This document shows, one piece after another, positions 34,324 through 43,113 of a DNA stretch of 64,000 nucleotides; the first letter of the stretch is position 1; every line of letters begins with the position of its first letter. The DNA comes from Polynucleobacter sp. AM-25C3. GTDB lineage: Bacteria; Pseudomonadota; Gammaproteobacteria; Burkholderiales; Burkholderiaceae. Below the pieces are notes generated by a model, which was not told the DNA's origin, did no database searches, and worked only from the letters and a program-made list of their open reading frames with translations. The position numbers were made by a program, and so were the translations under genes. The DNA lies in NCBI RefSeq assembly GCF_018882335.1, contig NZ_JACVOS010000011.1, positions 1-64,000 of the forward strand, given 5' to 3'.

Positions 34324-35958
34324 TTATTGAGCAGCTGCGTTTACTTTTTCTTTCACGTACTTACCAGGCGCCGCTTCTAGTTTTTTGTACCGTGCATTAC
34401 CAAACGTTTTGCTAGCTTGAATTTTCTCGCCACCAAATTGTTCTAACCATTTCGCGTAGTTGGGCCACCAACTACCTTTGATATCTTTAGCTGCAGCCAA
34501 CCACTCATCCGCTGTCTTAGCTAACTTATTATTTTCAAAATAGTGACGCTTATTTTTTGCCGGTGGATTAATCACGCCAGCAATATGACCAGATGCGCCC
34601 AAGACAAATCGATTCTTACCCTTCAGGATATGAGTAGATTCAAAAGCCGATTTCCAAGGAACAATGTGATCGTCATGTGAAGCATAGATATAGGCTGGCA
34701 CTGTGATCTTGCCAAGATCTACCTTCTCGCCGCAAACAGTAAGCTTGCCTGGTTTGATCAATTCGTTTTGTAAATAGGTATGACGCAAATACCAGCAATA
34801 CATTGGGCCAGGTAGATTGGTCGAGTCACCATTCCAATATAGGAGATCAAACGGTGGCGGTGAATTACCCTTCAAGTAGTTCTCTACAACGTAGTTCCAC
34901 ACCAAATCATTCGGACGCAGGAATGAAAACGTATTACCCAAGTCTAAGCCTGACATCATGCCGAAATGCCCACCCTCGCCGCCTATTGTTGACTCACGTA
35001 ACTTGACCATGCCTTCGTCAATGAAAACATCGAGGATGCCGGTGTCACTGAAGTCCAATAAAGTCGTGAGTAATGTCAGGCTAGCAACATAATCTTTTTT
35101 GCGCGCTGCTAATACAGCTAATGCTGTGGAAGTTAAAGTTCCGCCAACACAAAACCCGAGCACATTAATTTGCTCTGTGCCGCCAATGTCCTTAACGACT
35201 TCAATAGCCTTGATGACACCGTCGCCCACATAATCATCCCAAGTTACCTTGGACATCGTGGCGTCTGGGTTTTTCCAAGAAACTAGGAAAACGGTATGAC
35301 CCTGCTCGACCATGTAGCGCACGACTGAGTTATCTGGCTGTAGATCCAAAATGTAATACTTGTTGATGCAAGGTGGCACCATTAAATACGGACGCTCAAA
35401 TACCGTTTCCGTTAAGGGCGTGTATTGAATTAATTCAAACAGATCGCTGCGAAAGACAACCTGGCCTTCAGTGGTGGCAATATTTTTACCAACCTCAAAA
35501 GCGCTTTCGTCTGTTTGAGATACTTTGCCTTTTTTCAAGTCGCCTAATAAGTTGACGATACCGTTTTGAATTGACTGGCCCTGAGAGCTAATAATATTTT
35601 CAAGAACTTCGGGATTGGTCGCAATAAAGTTCGATGGTGACAAGGCATCAATCATTTGCTCTGTTGTAAACAGAATTTTGATCTTCGTCTTTTCATCTGC
35701 CTCCACTGCTTTAGCAAGCTCAAGCAAATGCTTGGAGTTCAATAGATAGGTTGCCGCAATCATCTTGCTCCAAGACGAATGCCATGCCTTTCCAGAGAAG
35801 CGACGATCCTTTACTTCAATTGCTTCTGGATTGGTTGCGAGATGAGCAATTTCAGTGAAATATTCTTTTTGAATTTCTGTTAAACGCTCTGGGGGAATTA
35901 ATGCCATGTGATGAGGGGCCAGAGATGGCGCAACACCTGTATTCATGCCTGCAAACAT
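34324..35958 (-). CDS. phaC: Poly(3-hydroxyalkanoate) synthase, class I
   Basis: Polymerises (R)-3-hydroxyacyl-CoA into polyester granules. The alpha/beta-hydrolase core has the lipase-like box GFCVGG with nucleophile C270, and the downstream SHDDHIVPW (Asp) and SGHIAGVINPP (His) positions. The N-terminal domain (about 1-170) is shorter than in Cupriavidus, giving 544 residues against about 590. Initiation at the first ATG is assumed; another ATG lies four codons on. It is first of phaC-phaB-phaR and sits 100 bp downstream of the pgeF stop. Confidence 0.95.
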   Translation of the reverse strand: MFAGMNTGVAPSLAPHHMALIPPERLTEIQKEYFTEIAHLATNPEAIEVKDRRFSGKAWHSSWSKMIAATYLLNSKHLLELAKAVEADEKTKIKILFTTEQMIDALSPSNFIATNPEVLENIISSQGQSIQNGIVNLLGDLKKGKVSQTDESAFEVGKNIATTEGQVVFRSDLFELIQYTPLTETVFERPYLMVPPCINKYYILDLQPDNSVVRYMVEQGHTVFLVSWKNPDATMSKVTWDDYVGDGVIKAIEVVKDIGGTEQINVLGFCVGGTLTSTALAVLAARKKDYVASLTLLTTLLDFSDTGILDVFIDEGMVKLRESTIGGEGGHFGMMSGLDLGNTFSFLRPNDLVWNYVVENYLKGNSPPPFDLLYWNGDSTNLPGPMYCWYLRHTYLQNELIKPGKLTVCGEKVDLGKITVPAYIYASHDDHIVPWKSAFESTHILKGKNRFVLGASGHIAGVINPPAKNKRHYFENNKLAKTADEWLAAAKDIKGSWWPNYAKWLEQFGGEKIQASKTFGNARYKKLEAAPGKYVKEKVNAAAQ

Positions 35959-36007
35959 AATGATCTCGTAAAGTTATTGTGACCATTCTCCATCTATCAG
36001 GCTGGAA

Positions 36008-36055
36008 GGGTTATACGCACTAACCCTAGCCCTAGAGCTAAGCTAGTGATAACCC
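36008..36055. repeat. Nested inverted repeat between pgeF and phaC
   Basis: GGGTTAT (36008-36014) and ATAACCC (36049-36055) form a 7-bp outer stem. The inner ACTA/TAGT and CTAG-rich stretch extend the hairpin. It follows the pgeF stop (minus strand) and precedes phaC. No T run follows, so it is at most a weak or Rho-assisted terminator. Confidence 0.4.
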
Positions 36056-36060
36056 CAAGA

Positions 36061-36840
36061 TCACACGTCGGGAGTAATCCAAATCAAAGAAGCAAAACGC
36101 CCCGTTTCTTTATCACGTCGGTATGAAAAGAATTTCTCTTGATCGGTGAAGGTGCAAAAATCTCCGCCAGTAATTTGAGTAACACCCAAGGAGCTCAAGC
36201 GATCTCGAGCGAGAAGGTAAAGATTGGCCCAATATTTGCCTGACCGCCCAATGATTGGTGTAAATGCTTTCGAGCGGAGTGATTGACTATGTCCTACAAA
36301 AGCTTGCAACACATCCTCGCCGACCTCAAACGCAGCCGGTCCGATAGCTGGACCCATCCATGCTGAAATATCCTGCGGACTAAGGCCGGCAGATAGCGCA
36401 CACATTGCTTGGACAGTATTTTCCAAAACCCCAGCACTAAGGCCCCGCCAGCCAGCATGCGCAGCTCCAATAACGTTGCCGCTATTGCTGGTAAATAAAA
36501 CCGGCATGCAGTCCGCCGTCAGCACAGCCAATACTTCGTTAGGGATATTGCTAACGGAGGCATCCGCCTCAAAAGGCCCCATTCCGAGCGCTTGCCTTGA
36601 GACTGGAGTACTGACAGTGCTGCCATGAATCTGTTTGAGCCAAACTGGATCGGCTGGAATGCTGGCTCGTAAGATATCCCGGTTTTGCAAGACGGCATGA
36701 GGATCATCCCCGGCATTCAATCCAAGATTAAGACTGTCAAATGGTGACTTGCTAACCCCACCAGCTCTAGTGCTGCAAAAAGCCTTGATGGATGGAGGAG
36801 CAACCCAGTTCGGCTCAATTCTCTTATTGGCGCTGATCAT
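36061..36840 (-). CDS. pgeF: Peptidoglycan editing factor PgeF / DUF152 multicopper-like protein (YfiH)
   Basis: Laccase-domain (YfiH/YlmD) protein of 259 residues. E. coli YfiH corrects misincorporated L-Ser in peptidoglycan precursors; other members show purine nucleoside phosphorylase activity. The metal-like residues are in KQIHGS, TADCMPVLF and HAGWRGLSAG. The start is taken at the ATG for MISANKR, overlapping the rluD stop by 17 bp; the longer frame (to 36888) overlaps rluD further and is less likely. It is coupled to rluD. The name rests on family similarity. Confidence 0.85.
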   Translation of the reverse strand: MISANKRIEPNWVAPPSIKAFCSTRAGGVSKSPFDSLNLGLNAGDDPHAVLQNRDILRASIPADPVWLKQIHGSTVSTPVSRQALGMGPFEADASVSNIPNEVLAVLTADCMPVLFTSNSGNVIGAAHAGWRGLSAGVLENTVQAMCALSAGLSPQDISAWMGPAIGPAAFEVGEDVLQAFVGHSQSLRSKAFTPIIGRSGKYWANLYLLARDRLSSLGVTQITGGDFCTFTDQEKFFSYRRDKETGRFASLIWITPDV

Positions 36841-37864
36841 TTTTAATAGAGGCCAATAAAGCCTCCTCCTTCGGGAGATCTGATTCACTCATGCCCACCA
36901 ATGGCAGTAAATCGAGTAAATCTTGGGGAGGCAATCGAAACCAGGTCATGGTTTCTTGGCTTGTTGGATGTTGCAAACTCAGGGCGTAAGCATGCAATGC
37001 TTGACGCTGAAAAGGCAGGGATTTGGCCACCCCAGGAGTCCTTTTGCGGTAGACGGGGTCACCTAGCAAAGGAAAGCCCAATGACTCCAAGTGCACCCGA
37101 ATTTGGTGGGTGCGCCCCGTTTCTAGGCGGCATTCCAGTAAGGCAACCGGGCTTTCGTAAAACAGGCCTTTGGCTAGGCGGCGGAATAAGGTGGCGGCAG
37201 GTTTGCCTTGAGCGGATCCAGCCGCCATTTTGAGGCGATCACGTTGATCGCGACCGACCGTTGCCAGAACTTTGCCTTGAGATGGAGCGTCACCCCATAC
37301 CCAAGACAGGTAACGACGGCCTACAGTGCGCTCTTGAAGCTGTCTGACTAGCGATGTTTGGGCGATATCGGTGCGGGCAACCACCATCAGCCCAGAAGTG
37401 TCTTTATCTAGGCGGTGCACAATCCCGGCCCTAGGCAACTGCTTTAGCTCTGGAAAGCGATATAACAAGGCATTGAGCAATGTTCCGGTCCAATTGCCAG
37501 CGGCTGGATGAACCACTAGCCCGGCAGGCTTATTGACCACAATGATGGTGTCATCCTCGTAGACCACGTCTAGGGGGATGTTTTCAGGGGCAAAAGCGAA
37601 CTGCTCAGGCATTTCTTGGGGAAATACCTTAATACTCTCGCTCCCACGTAGCAAATGGCGGACTTTCGTGACTTTTCCGTCCACAGTAACGGCTCCAGCC
37701 TCAACCCAGGCCTGCAGCCGATTCCGTGAATAATCAGGTAAAGCACCACCAAGAAATTTATCCAAACGCTCCCCGCTCACTTCTTGGGGAACTTCTAGGG
37801 CAATGAAATCCTCTTCATCGATATAATCAATGGGATTCGAATCGGGAGTATGCGGCAATGCCAC
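36824..37864 (-). CDS. rluD: 23S rRNA pseudouridine synthase (RluD type)
   Basis: Makes pseudouridines in helix 69 of 23S rRNA. The 346 residues carry an N-terminal S4 RNA-binding domain (about 30-90, VSGERLDKFLG) and the synthase domain with catalytic D153 in HRLDKDTSG, then GRTHQIRVH and ARRLDR-like ends. The start codon here is GTG at 37864; no ATG exists in frame before the S4 domain. It overlaps the start of divergent bamD by 7 bp and is followed by pgeF, the E. coli rluD-yfiH order, with bamD (yfiO) divergent as in E. coli. Confidence 0.94.
   Translation of the reverse strand: MALPHTPDSNPIDYIDEEDFIALEVPQEVSGERLDKFLGGALPDYSRNRLQAWVEAGAVTVDGKVTKVRHLLRGSESIKVFPQEMPEQFAFAPENIPLDVVYEDDTIIVVNKPAGLVVHPAAGNWTGTLLNALLYRFPELKQLPRAGIVHRLDKDTSGLMVVARTDIAQTSLVRQLQERTVGRRYLSWVWGDAPSQGKVLATVGRDQRDRLKMAAGSAQGKPAATLFRRLAKGLFYESPVALLECRLETGRTHQIRVHLESLGFPLLGDPVYRKRTPGVAKSLPFQRQALHAYALSLQHPTSQETMTWFRLPPQDLLDLLPLVGMSESDLPKEEALLASIKNDQRQ
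37822..37827 (+). promoter_or_regulatory. TATAAT box that may serve bamD, inside the rluD coding region
   Basis: A perfect TATAAT lies 31-36 bp upstream of the first bamD ATG. The bamD promoter must be inside rluD, as the two starts overlap. A convincing -35 is not seen, so the call is tentative. Confidence 0.35.
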
Positions 37865-38757
37865 GCTTAAAGAGCCTTTTAGTTATGTCGGACGTTATTA
37901 CAGACGCCAGTTTAAGGCTTGCTGCCATTGTTGGGTCATCTTCCAGAAAATCCATTCTGTCACTCTTTGTTGGCGCTAGCGCTGCTTGTCTTTTATTAAG
38001 TGGGTGCGCTGGTAGTGATGGCCAAAAAGACGATACCGATATTTGGTCTGAGACGAAGCTGTACTCAGAGGCAACCGCCAAGTTGAACGACGCTGATTAT
38101 GCAAAGTGCGGTAAGTACTTTGATAAGTTGGAAGGTCGATTCCCTTTTGGGCCATATTCACAACAAGCACAAATTAATGCAGCCTATTGTTATTGGAAAG
38201 CTCAAGAACAAGCTCAGGCTCAAGTTGCTATCGATCGCTTTATTAAGCTTCATCAAGGCAGTCCTAATTTAGATTACGGCTACTACCTTAAAGGACTCAT
38301 TAGCTTTAATGATGATTTAGGTTGGCTTGGTAAGTTTACTGGGCAAGATCTGAGTGAGCGCGATCCTAAGGCAGCTAAAGAAGCCTTTGAATCCTTCAAG
38401 GTAGTTGTTGAGCGCTTCCCTGATAGTAAATATGCACCGGACTCTTTGGATCGTATGCGCTACATCGTGAACTCATTGGCTGAGGCTGATGTGATTGTTG
38501 CGCGTTTCTACTATCAACGTGGCGCCTATCTAGCCTCTGCTAATAGAGCTCAACTGGTGATTCGTGATTACGATCGCGCACCTGCTGTTGAAGAAGCGCT
38601 CTACCTTCTTACCAAGTCTTATGAGAAGCTTGGCATGACGGATCTAAGCAATGACGCAGCACGCGTCTTTAAACTGAATTTCCCTGATAGCCAAATGTTA
38701 TTGACTGGTCAACGCGTTCAAAAAGAGCGTCGCTGGTGGCAGATCTGGAATAAATAA
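37858..38757 (+). CDS. bamD: Outer membrane assembly lipoprotein BamD
   Basis: Essential lipoprotein of the BAM complex that inserts beta-barrel proteins in the outer membrane. A hydrophobic stretch leads to the lipobox LLSGC with lipidated C50, so the signal peptide has an unusually long n-region (about 30 residues) unless translation starts at the ATG at 37885, which would shorten it by nine. TPR-like helical repeats follow (for example YYLKGLISFND and RFPDSKYAPDS). The 299 residues are a little longer than E. coli BamD (245). Confidence 0.93.
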   Translation: MPRLKSLLVMSDVITDASLRLAAIVGSSSRKSILSLFVGASAACLLLSGCAGSDGQKDDTDIWSETKLYSEATAKLNDADYAKCGKYFDKLEGRFPFGPYSQQAQINAAYCYWKAQEQAQAQVAIDRFIKLHQGSPNLDYGYYLKGLISFNDDLGWLGKFTGQDLSERDPKAAKEAFESFKVVVERFPDSKYAPDSLDRMRYIVNSLAEADVIVARFYYQRGAYLASANRAQLVIRDYDRAPAVEEALYLLTKSYEKLGMTDLSNDAARVFKLNFPDSQMLLTGQRVQKERRWWQIWNK

Positions 38758-38774
38758 AATCAAATAAGGTAGAT

Positions 38775-38807
38775 GTAATCAAGTTGCGCAGCGCGCTACT
38801 TGATTAC
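38775..38807. terminator. Hairpin between convergent bamD and alr
   Basis: GTAATCAAGT (38775-38784) and ACTTGATTAC (38798-38807) pair perfectly over 10 bp around a GC-rich 13-nt loop that can add a further GCGC pairing. It overlaps the alr stop. A T run is missing, so efficiency is uncertain. Confidence 0.45.
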
Positions 38808-39920
38808 TACTGACACCCTTGGCGCTAATGCACAAATGAGTTCGTAGCCGATCGTACCGCTCATCTGCGCCACATCATCTACCGGCACTTCGCTACCCCA
38901 AAGCTCTACGACGCTGCCGATTTTTGCATGAGGCGCTTCGCGCAAATCAATAGTCAACATATCCATGGATACCTGACCAACAATAGGGCAAATCGCGCCA
39001 TTACCATGGGTATCAGCAGCATCAACCCAAACAGGTGTGCCATCTTCAGCATGACGGGGATAGCCATCTGCATAGCCACAAGCAATCACACCAATGCGCA
39101 TATCTTCCGGAGATTGATAGCGCCCACCATAACCAATGTGATCACCCTTTTTTAATTCCTGGATATCAATGATTTCACTACGCAATTGCATGACGGCCTG
39201 AAGTTCGGATCGAACAATGTCTGCATGAACTCCGGTTGGTGAAACGCCATACAACATGATTCCGGGGCGAATCCAATCACCCAATGCATTTCGGTGCCAA
39301 AGGATTGCCGCTGAATTAGCTAAGGAAGTTGGGGCTTGCAAGCCCTCAATAGCTTGCTCAAAACACTCCAATTGTTCACCAACAGATGGGGAACGCTCAA
39401 CTTGATCGGCATTGGCAAAATGGGTCATGTGATGCAGGTGATATCCCGCAGCATGCAAACGATGAAAAGCTGTACGGTAATGAGCGGGCTTCAAACCAAG
39501 TCGGTTCATCCCAGAGTTCAATTTCAAAAAGATATTGATCTGGTGTCCAGAATGATTTTGATAGGCCTCGAGCCAGTCGACTTGTTTCTCACTATGGACA
39601 ACTAAGTCGCACTTGAGCTTAACTGCCAACTCAAGCTCTTCTTGGCTAAAGAGCCCCTCTAAAAGGAGGATGCGCCCACCCCAAGCATGGTCTCTTAGCC
39701 ATTGTGCATCGGCAATATCCAGAAGCGCAAAACCATCAGTAGACTCTAGCCCCTTCAATACGGCCTCGAGGGTATGACCATAGGCTTTAGCCTTGACCAC
39801 GGACCAGATTTTGGATGCTGGAGCGAGTTCACGAATACGGCTTAAATTATGGCGAAAGGCATCAGTGTGTATAGTTGCCAAAATTGGCCTATTAATCAAG
39901 CGATTAGCCGATGAGCTCAT
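38796..39920 (-). CDS. alr: Alanine racemase
   Basis: PLP enzyme making D-Ala for peptidoglycan. The ATG at 39920 (MSSSANRL, 374 residues) is chosen because AGGAGG lies 8 bp upstream of it, while the earlier in-frame ATG at 39938 sits upstream of that ribosome site. The PLP-lysine motif reads KAKAYGH near residue 43 (usual KANAYGH, so the Asn is Lys here). The second active-site Tyr region GRVSMDM-like appears as VSMDMLTIDL. It is divergent from lplT. Confidence 0.95.
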   Translation of the reverse strand: MSSSANRLINRPILATIHTDAFRHNLSRIRELAPASKIWSVVKAKAYGHTLEAVLKGLESTDGFALLDIADAQWLRDHAWGGRILLLEGLFSQEELELAVKLKCDLVVHSEKQVDWLEAYQNHSGHQINIFLKLNSGMNRLGLKPAHYRTAFHRLHAAGYHLHHMTHFANADQVERSPSVGEQLECFEQAIEGLQAPTSLANSAAILWHRNALGDWIRPGIMLYGVSPTGVHADIVRSELQAVMQLRSEIIDIQELKKGDHIGYGGRYQSPEDMRIGVIACGYADGYPRHAEDGTPVWVDAADTHGNGAICPIVGQVSMDMLTIDLREAPHAKIGSVVELWGSEVPVDDVAQMSGTIGYELICALAPRVSVVIK

Positions 39921-39970
39921 ATCCACCCCTCCTTTCATGTTTTAATTACATTAATGACTAGATTGTACGA

Positions 39971-41290
39971 ATGAACCGTAGTTTTTACATCATTATGGCG
40001 GCGCAATTTTTTTCGTCGCTTGCTGATAACGCATTGCTGATCGCAGCAATCGCCCTCTTGGTCCAGCTTAACGCTCCGGCCTGGCTGACCCCTTTACTCA
40101 AATTATTCTTCGTTCTCTCTTATGTAGTGCTGGCAGCCTTTGTTGGAGCCTTTGCGGACTCCCGCCCCAAGGGCAATGTCATGTTCATTACCAATACGAT
40201 TAAATTTATTGGCTGTGTAGTCATGCTCTTTGGTAGCCACCCTTTGCTGGCCTACGCCATTGTTGGGCTTGGCGCCGCCGCCTACTCTCCCGCTAAGTAC
40301 GGGATCCTGACAGAGTTACTCCCGCCTGAAAAGCTGGTAGCAGCAAATGGCTGGATTGAGGGCTTAACCGTTGGCTCCATCATCCTGGGTACCGTGCTTG
40401 GTGGTGTACTCATTAGTAAAACCGCTTCCCAGAGCCTTCTGGGGTTGGATATGCCAGTCGTAGAGACCAGTATTGATACGGCTGCAGAATCCGCCATTCT
40501 CATCATCATGATGATTTATGTGCTGGCAGCCCTGATTAATCTACGGATTCCAGATACTGGGGCGCGCTATGTCTCACAAAAGACCAATCCGATTGAGTTA
40601 GTAAAAGACTTTGCTATCTGCTTTAAAACCCTCTGGGATGACCGGCTCGGCCAGATTTCATTGGCAGTAACAACCCTATTTTGGGGTGCGGGTGCTACTT
40701 TGCAATTTATTGTGATTAAGTGGGCTCAGGTGGCTTTGCACATGACCCTGTCTCAGGGCGCCATTCTTCAGGCAATCTCGGCATTTGGGGTGGCTGGGGG
40801 TGCTATTTGGGCTGCTTGGCGGGTACCTCTTCGCGATTCACTCAAAGTACTTCCATACGGCATTGCAATGGGTCTGGTGGTTTGTATCTTGGCGCTCTAT
40901 AACTCCGATATGTTGCCTAATACGACCATCTGGACTATTGGCAAGTTTGAGATTTCACTCAATTTATTGCCAGCGTATTTCTTGCTAATCCTAGTTGGCT
41001 GGTTAGCCGGGTTTTTTGTAGTGCCCATGAATGCACTACTTCAGCATCGTGGACACGTTCTCATGTCTGCCGGACACTCCATTGCAGTGCAAAACTTCAA
41101 TGAGAATATTTCTGTATTGATGATGTTATCCATCTACTCTGGATTAATTTGGTTGGATGCACCAGTTCAGGCCGTGATCATCGGCTTTGGTATTGCAGTG
41201 AGCTTGATCATGTGGCTTGTCATTAAGCGACATGCCGCTAACCAAGCTGAATATGACTCAATGCACCTGATTGGCGAACACAAGCACTAA
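39971..41290 (+). CDS. lplT: Lysophospholipid transporter
   Basis: Major-facilitator protein that flips lyso-phosphatidylethanolamine inward for reacylation. The 439 residues show about 12 hydrophobic helices beginning with SFYIIMAAQFFSSLADNALLIAAIALL; the DNA-like conserved ADNAL and the FADSRPKGNVMF cytoplasmic motif resemble LplT. In E. coli lplT precedes aas; no acyltransferase gene is beside it here. The helix-packing details were not computed. Confidence 0.85.
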   Translation: MNRSFYIIMAAQFFSSLADNALLIAAIALLVQLNAPAWLTPLLKLFFVLSYVVLAAFVGAFADSRPKGNVMFITNTIKFIGCVVMLFGSHPLLAYAIVGLGAAAYSPAKYGILTELLPPEKLVAANGWIEGLTVGSIILGTVLGGVLISKTASQSLLGLDMPVVETSIDTAAESAILIIMMIYVLAALINLRIPDTGARYVSQKTNPIELVKDFAICFKTLWDDRLGQISLAVTTLFWGAGATLQFIVIKWAQVALHMTLSQGAILQAISAFGVAGGAIWAAWRVPLRDSLKVLPYGIAMGLVVCILALYNSDMLPNTTIWTIGKFEISLNLLPAYFLLILVGWLAGFFVVPMNALLQHRGHVLMSAGHSIAVQNFNENISVLMMLSIYSGLIWLDAPVQAVIIGFGIAVSLIMWLVIKRHAANQAEYDSMHLIGEHKH

Positions 41291-41299
41291 GCTCGCCCC

Positions 41300-41836
41300 T
41301 TAGCTGTTTTGCAGTACCGACTTAGCTAGCAGTAGATCTTGCCAAAATAAGGCCCTGTGCTTCGGACTAGCAATCAATTGATTTAATTCAAAAGTGGCAA
41401 TCAAGGGTAGTTCTTCTACCCCATCGGCTTGCATAGCTAAAACGGTTTCACGAAGTTCTGGGAGCGCATCGCATTCACCAGACAACTTTTGTGCTGCCAC
41501 ACCACCAAAAGCGAGCGCCACTATCGGTGATCCATTCCGAGGCAACTCCTCTAAATTAATTTTTTCTGCGGGATTCTTCCAAGACCATTCTTGTGGAGTT
41601 AATCCCAATACACGAATGATGTTTTGAAAAAGTGCATCTGCATCACCTTGGGGCTTATTGCCAAAAAACCACCAAGTTCCTCCAGCCGGTCTTTCTTTGG
41701 GCTCCGCGACCACAGGCTGATGACTGCTTACCTCAACCGCAACTGTCGCTTGAACAGCTTCAGAGGCAGAATCTCTTGAAATCCACTCGGTAATGCCCAT
41801 TTCTTTAAGGAAAGCAGAATTTGTACTCATATTCAT
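41300..41836 (-). CDS. Degenerate type-4 uracil-DNA glycosylase-like or DNA polymerase III psi (HolD) candidate
   Basis: A 178-residue protein not assignable with confidence. The N-terminal FLKEMGITEWISRD (about 9-22) matches the chi-binding segment of E. coli HolD (LGITQW). Later strands run like a type-4 uracil-DNA glycosylase: WWFFGNKPQG where that family has GEAPG, IVALAFGGVAAQKLSG, and PLIATFELNQLIASP before FWQDLLLAK. The catalytic and 4Fe-4S residues are missing; only one Cys (in GECDA) is seen. In E. coli holD lies next to rimI, as here. It starts at or just inside the rimI stop, in the order tsaB-rimI-this gene. Confidence 0.5.
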   Translation of the reverse strand: MNMSTNSAFLKEMGITEWISRDSASEAVQATVAVEVSSHQPVVAEPKERPAGGTWWFFGNKPQGDADALFQNIIRVLGLTPQEWSWKNPAEKINLEELPRNGSPIVALAFGGVAAQKLSGECDALPELRETVLAMQADGVEELPLIATFELNQLIASPKHRALFWQDLLLAKSVLQNS

Positions 41837-42378
41837 GCCTCCAGCTTAATCGATTTAGCAAGAACCAATGCATCTTCACGCAATCCACTGCTGCTATCTG
41901 CGGGGTAATAGTTTTTGCGTAGTCCGATTTGTTCATACCCCAGCCCTTGGTAGAGTTGTAGCGCACTTGTATTGCCTGGCCTGACTTCCAAAATGATTCG
42001 AGGCATTTTTTGCTGGGCTGCCACCCCTTCAATCGCCTGCATCATTTTGTTGCCAATACCAAAACGACGTAATTTTGGCGATACAGTGATATTTAAGAGG
42101 TGCAGTTCATCAACCGCTGGAAATAATATGCAATAAGCCCAAAGAATTGCTGGATCCAGATAGCCCCCTTTTACGGCATCTTCCAATTGGGGTCGTATGC
42201 AATAAGCCCAATGCCCTGCTGCCAGTGAGTCCGAGAAGTTGCCTTTGGTCCACGGGTGAATATGAGAAACAGATTCAATGGCTAAGACGGAATCTAAATC
42301 CGCAGTTGTCATCGGCAAAAAAGAAAGCTCTGATACGCCTTCGGTATTGGACTCCAATGAATTGATCGTATCAGCCAT
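41833..42378 (-). CDS. rimI: Ribosomal protein S18 alanine N-acetyltransferase
   Basis: GNAT-family acetyltransferase of 181 residues. The acetyl-CoA motif A appears as LRRFGIGNKMMQ (about 110-121), and EVRPGNTSALQLYQGLGY-like C-terminal part is characteristic of RimI. The 30-residue N-terminal extension is acidic. It overlaps tsaB by 8 bp and is followed by the HolD-like gene with a 4-bp overlap, so all three are translationally coupled. Confidence 0.93.
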   Translation of the reverse strand: MADTINSLESNTEGVSELSFLPMTTADLDSVLAIESVSHIHPWTKGNFSDSLAAGHWAYCIRPQLEDAVKGGYLDPAILWAYCILFPAVDELHLLNITVSPKLRRFGIGNKMMQAIEGVAAQQKMPRIILEVRPGNTSALQLYQGLGYEQIGLRKNYYPADSSSGLREDALVLAKSIKLEA

Positions 42379-43093
42379 GTTGTTGACTGCGCTCAGCGGA
42401 AGTAAAAGCCACTTTATTGCGAATATAAAGCGGCTCTAATAAATGAATATCTTGTTGCAAACCTTGGCGCCACATATCCTGTGCGCAAGCTAAAACGCCT
42501 TGGGCATCCACACTAATCTGTGCATCTAGATGTGTCGCAGGAAATTGTTTCGAACTAGAAGCAAATAGGCGCTCACCGAATTCGGTAATGGCGCTACCCG
42601 CAAAATACTCAACACCGTGAAGTTCTACTAATTCAGGGGCAGTTAAATGAATGTCACCTTGACGCTGTGGCAATTGATTTGGGACGACTCGATAGTTTGC
42701 CCAATAGACTTCATCCATACGGGCATCCACAGCAACAACAAATGTCTTGGCACCACAGGCTATAAAACTAGGCTTCAAAACCAATTGGCTAGCAATGGCA
42801 TCCAGACTGGCCACAGGAAGCACGGGGAGCTTGGCTGCTATCGCTAGACCCTGGACAACAGCAACACCTAAGCGAACCCCTGTAAAGGCACCAGGACCAA
42901 TGCCAACGGCGATAGCATCCAGAGAAGAAAGCTTGCTGGATTTCTCAGCAAGCAATTCCTCAATCCAGGGCAATAAGAGCTGGCTAGCGCCAGCCGACAC
43001 TTTTTGGTGGCGAACTAAAGGCGCTGCTTCATCTAAAGATAAAGCCACCGAACACCACGCTGAGGAGGTGTCGATGGCCAAGATACGGGTCAA
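42371..43093 (-). CDS. tsaB: tRNA threonylcarbamoyladenosine biosynthesis protein TsaB
   Basis: Partner of TsaD and TsaE in making t6A37 of ANN-decoding tRNAs. The 240 residues belong to the ASKHA fold without the metal site of TsaD: ILAIDTSSAWCSVAL, then GIGPGAFTGVRLGVAVVQGLA. It starts 20 bp downstream of the epimerase gene and overlaps rimI. It could be driven from the propionate operon upstream, although its own promoter cannot be excluded. Confidence 0.93.
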   Translation of the reverse strand: MTRILAIDTSSAWCSVALSLDEAAPLVRHQKVSAGASQLLLPWIEELLAEKSSKLSSLDAIAVGIGPGAFTGVRLGVAVVQGLAIAAKLPVLPVASLDAIASQLVLKPSFIACGAKTFVVAVDARMDEVYWANYRVVPNQLPQRQGDIHLTAPELVELHGVEYFAGSAITEFGERLFASSSKQFPATHLDAQISVDAQGVLACAQDMWRQGLQQDIHLLEPLYIRNKVAFTSAERSQQHG

Positions 43094-43113
43094 TTGGGAC
43101 TCTCTTGATTTGC

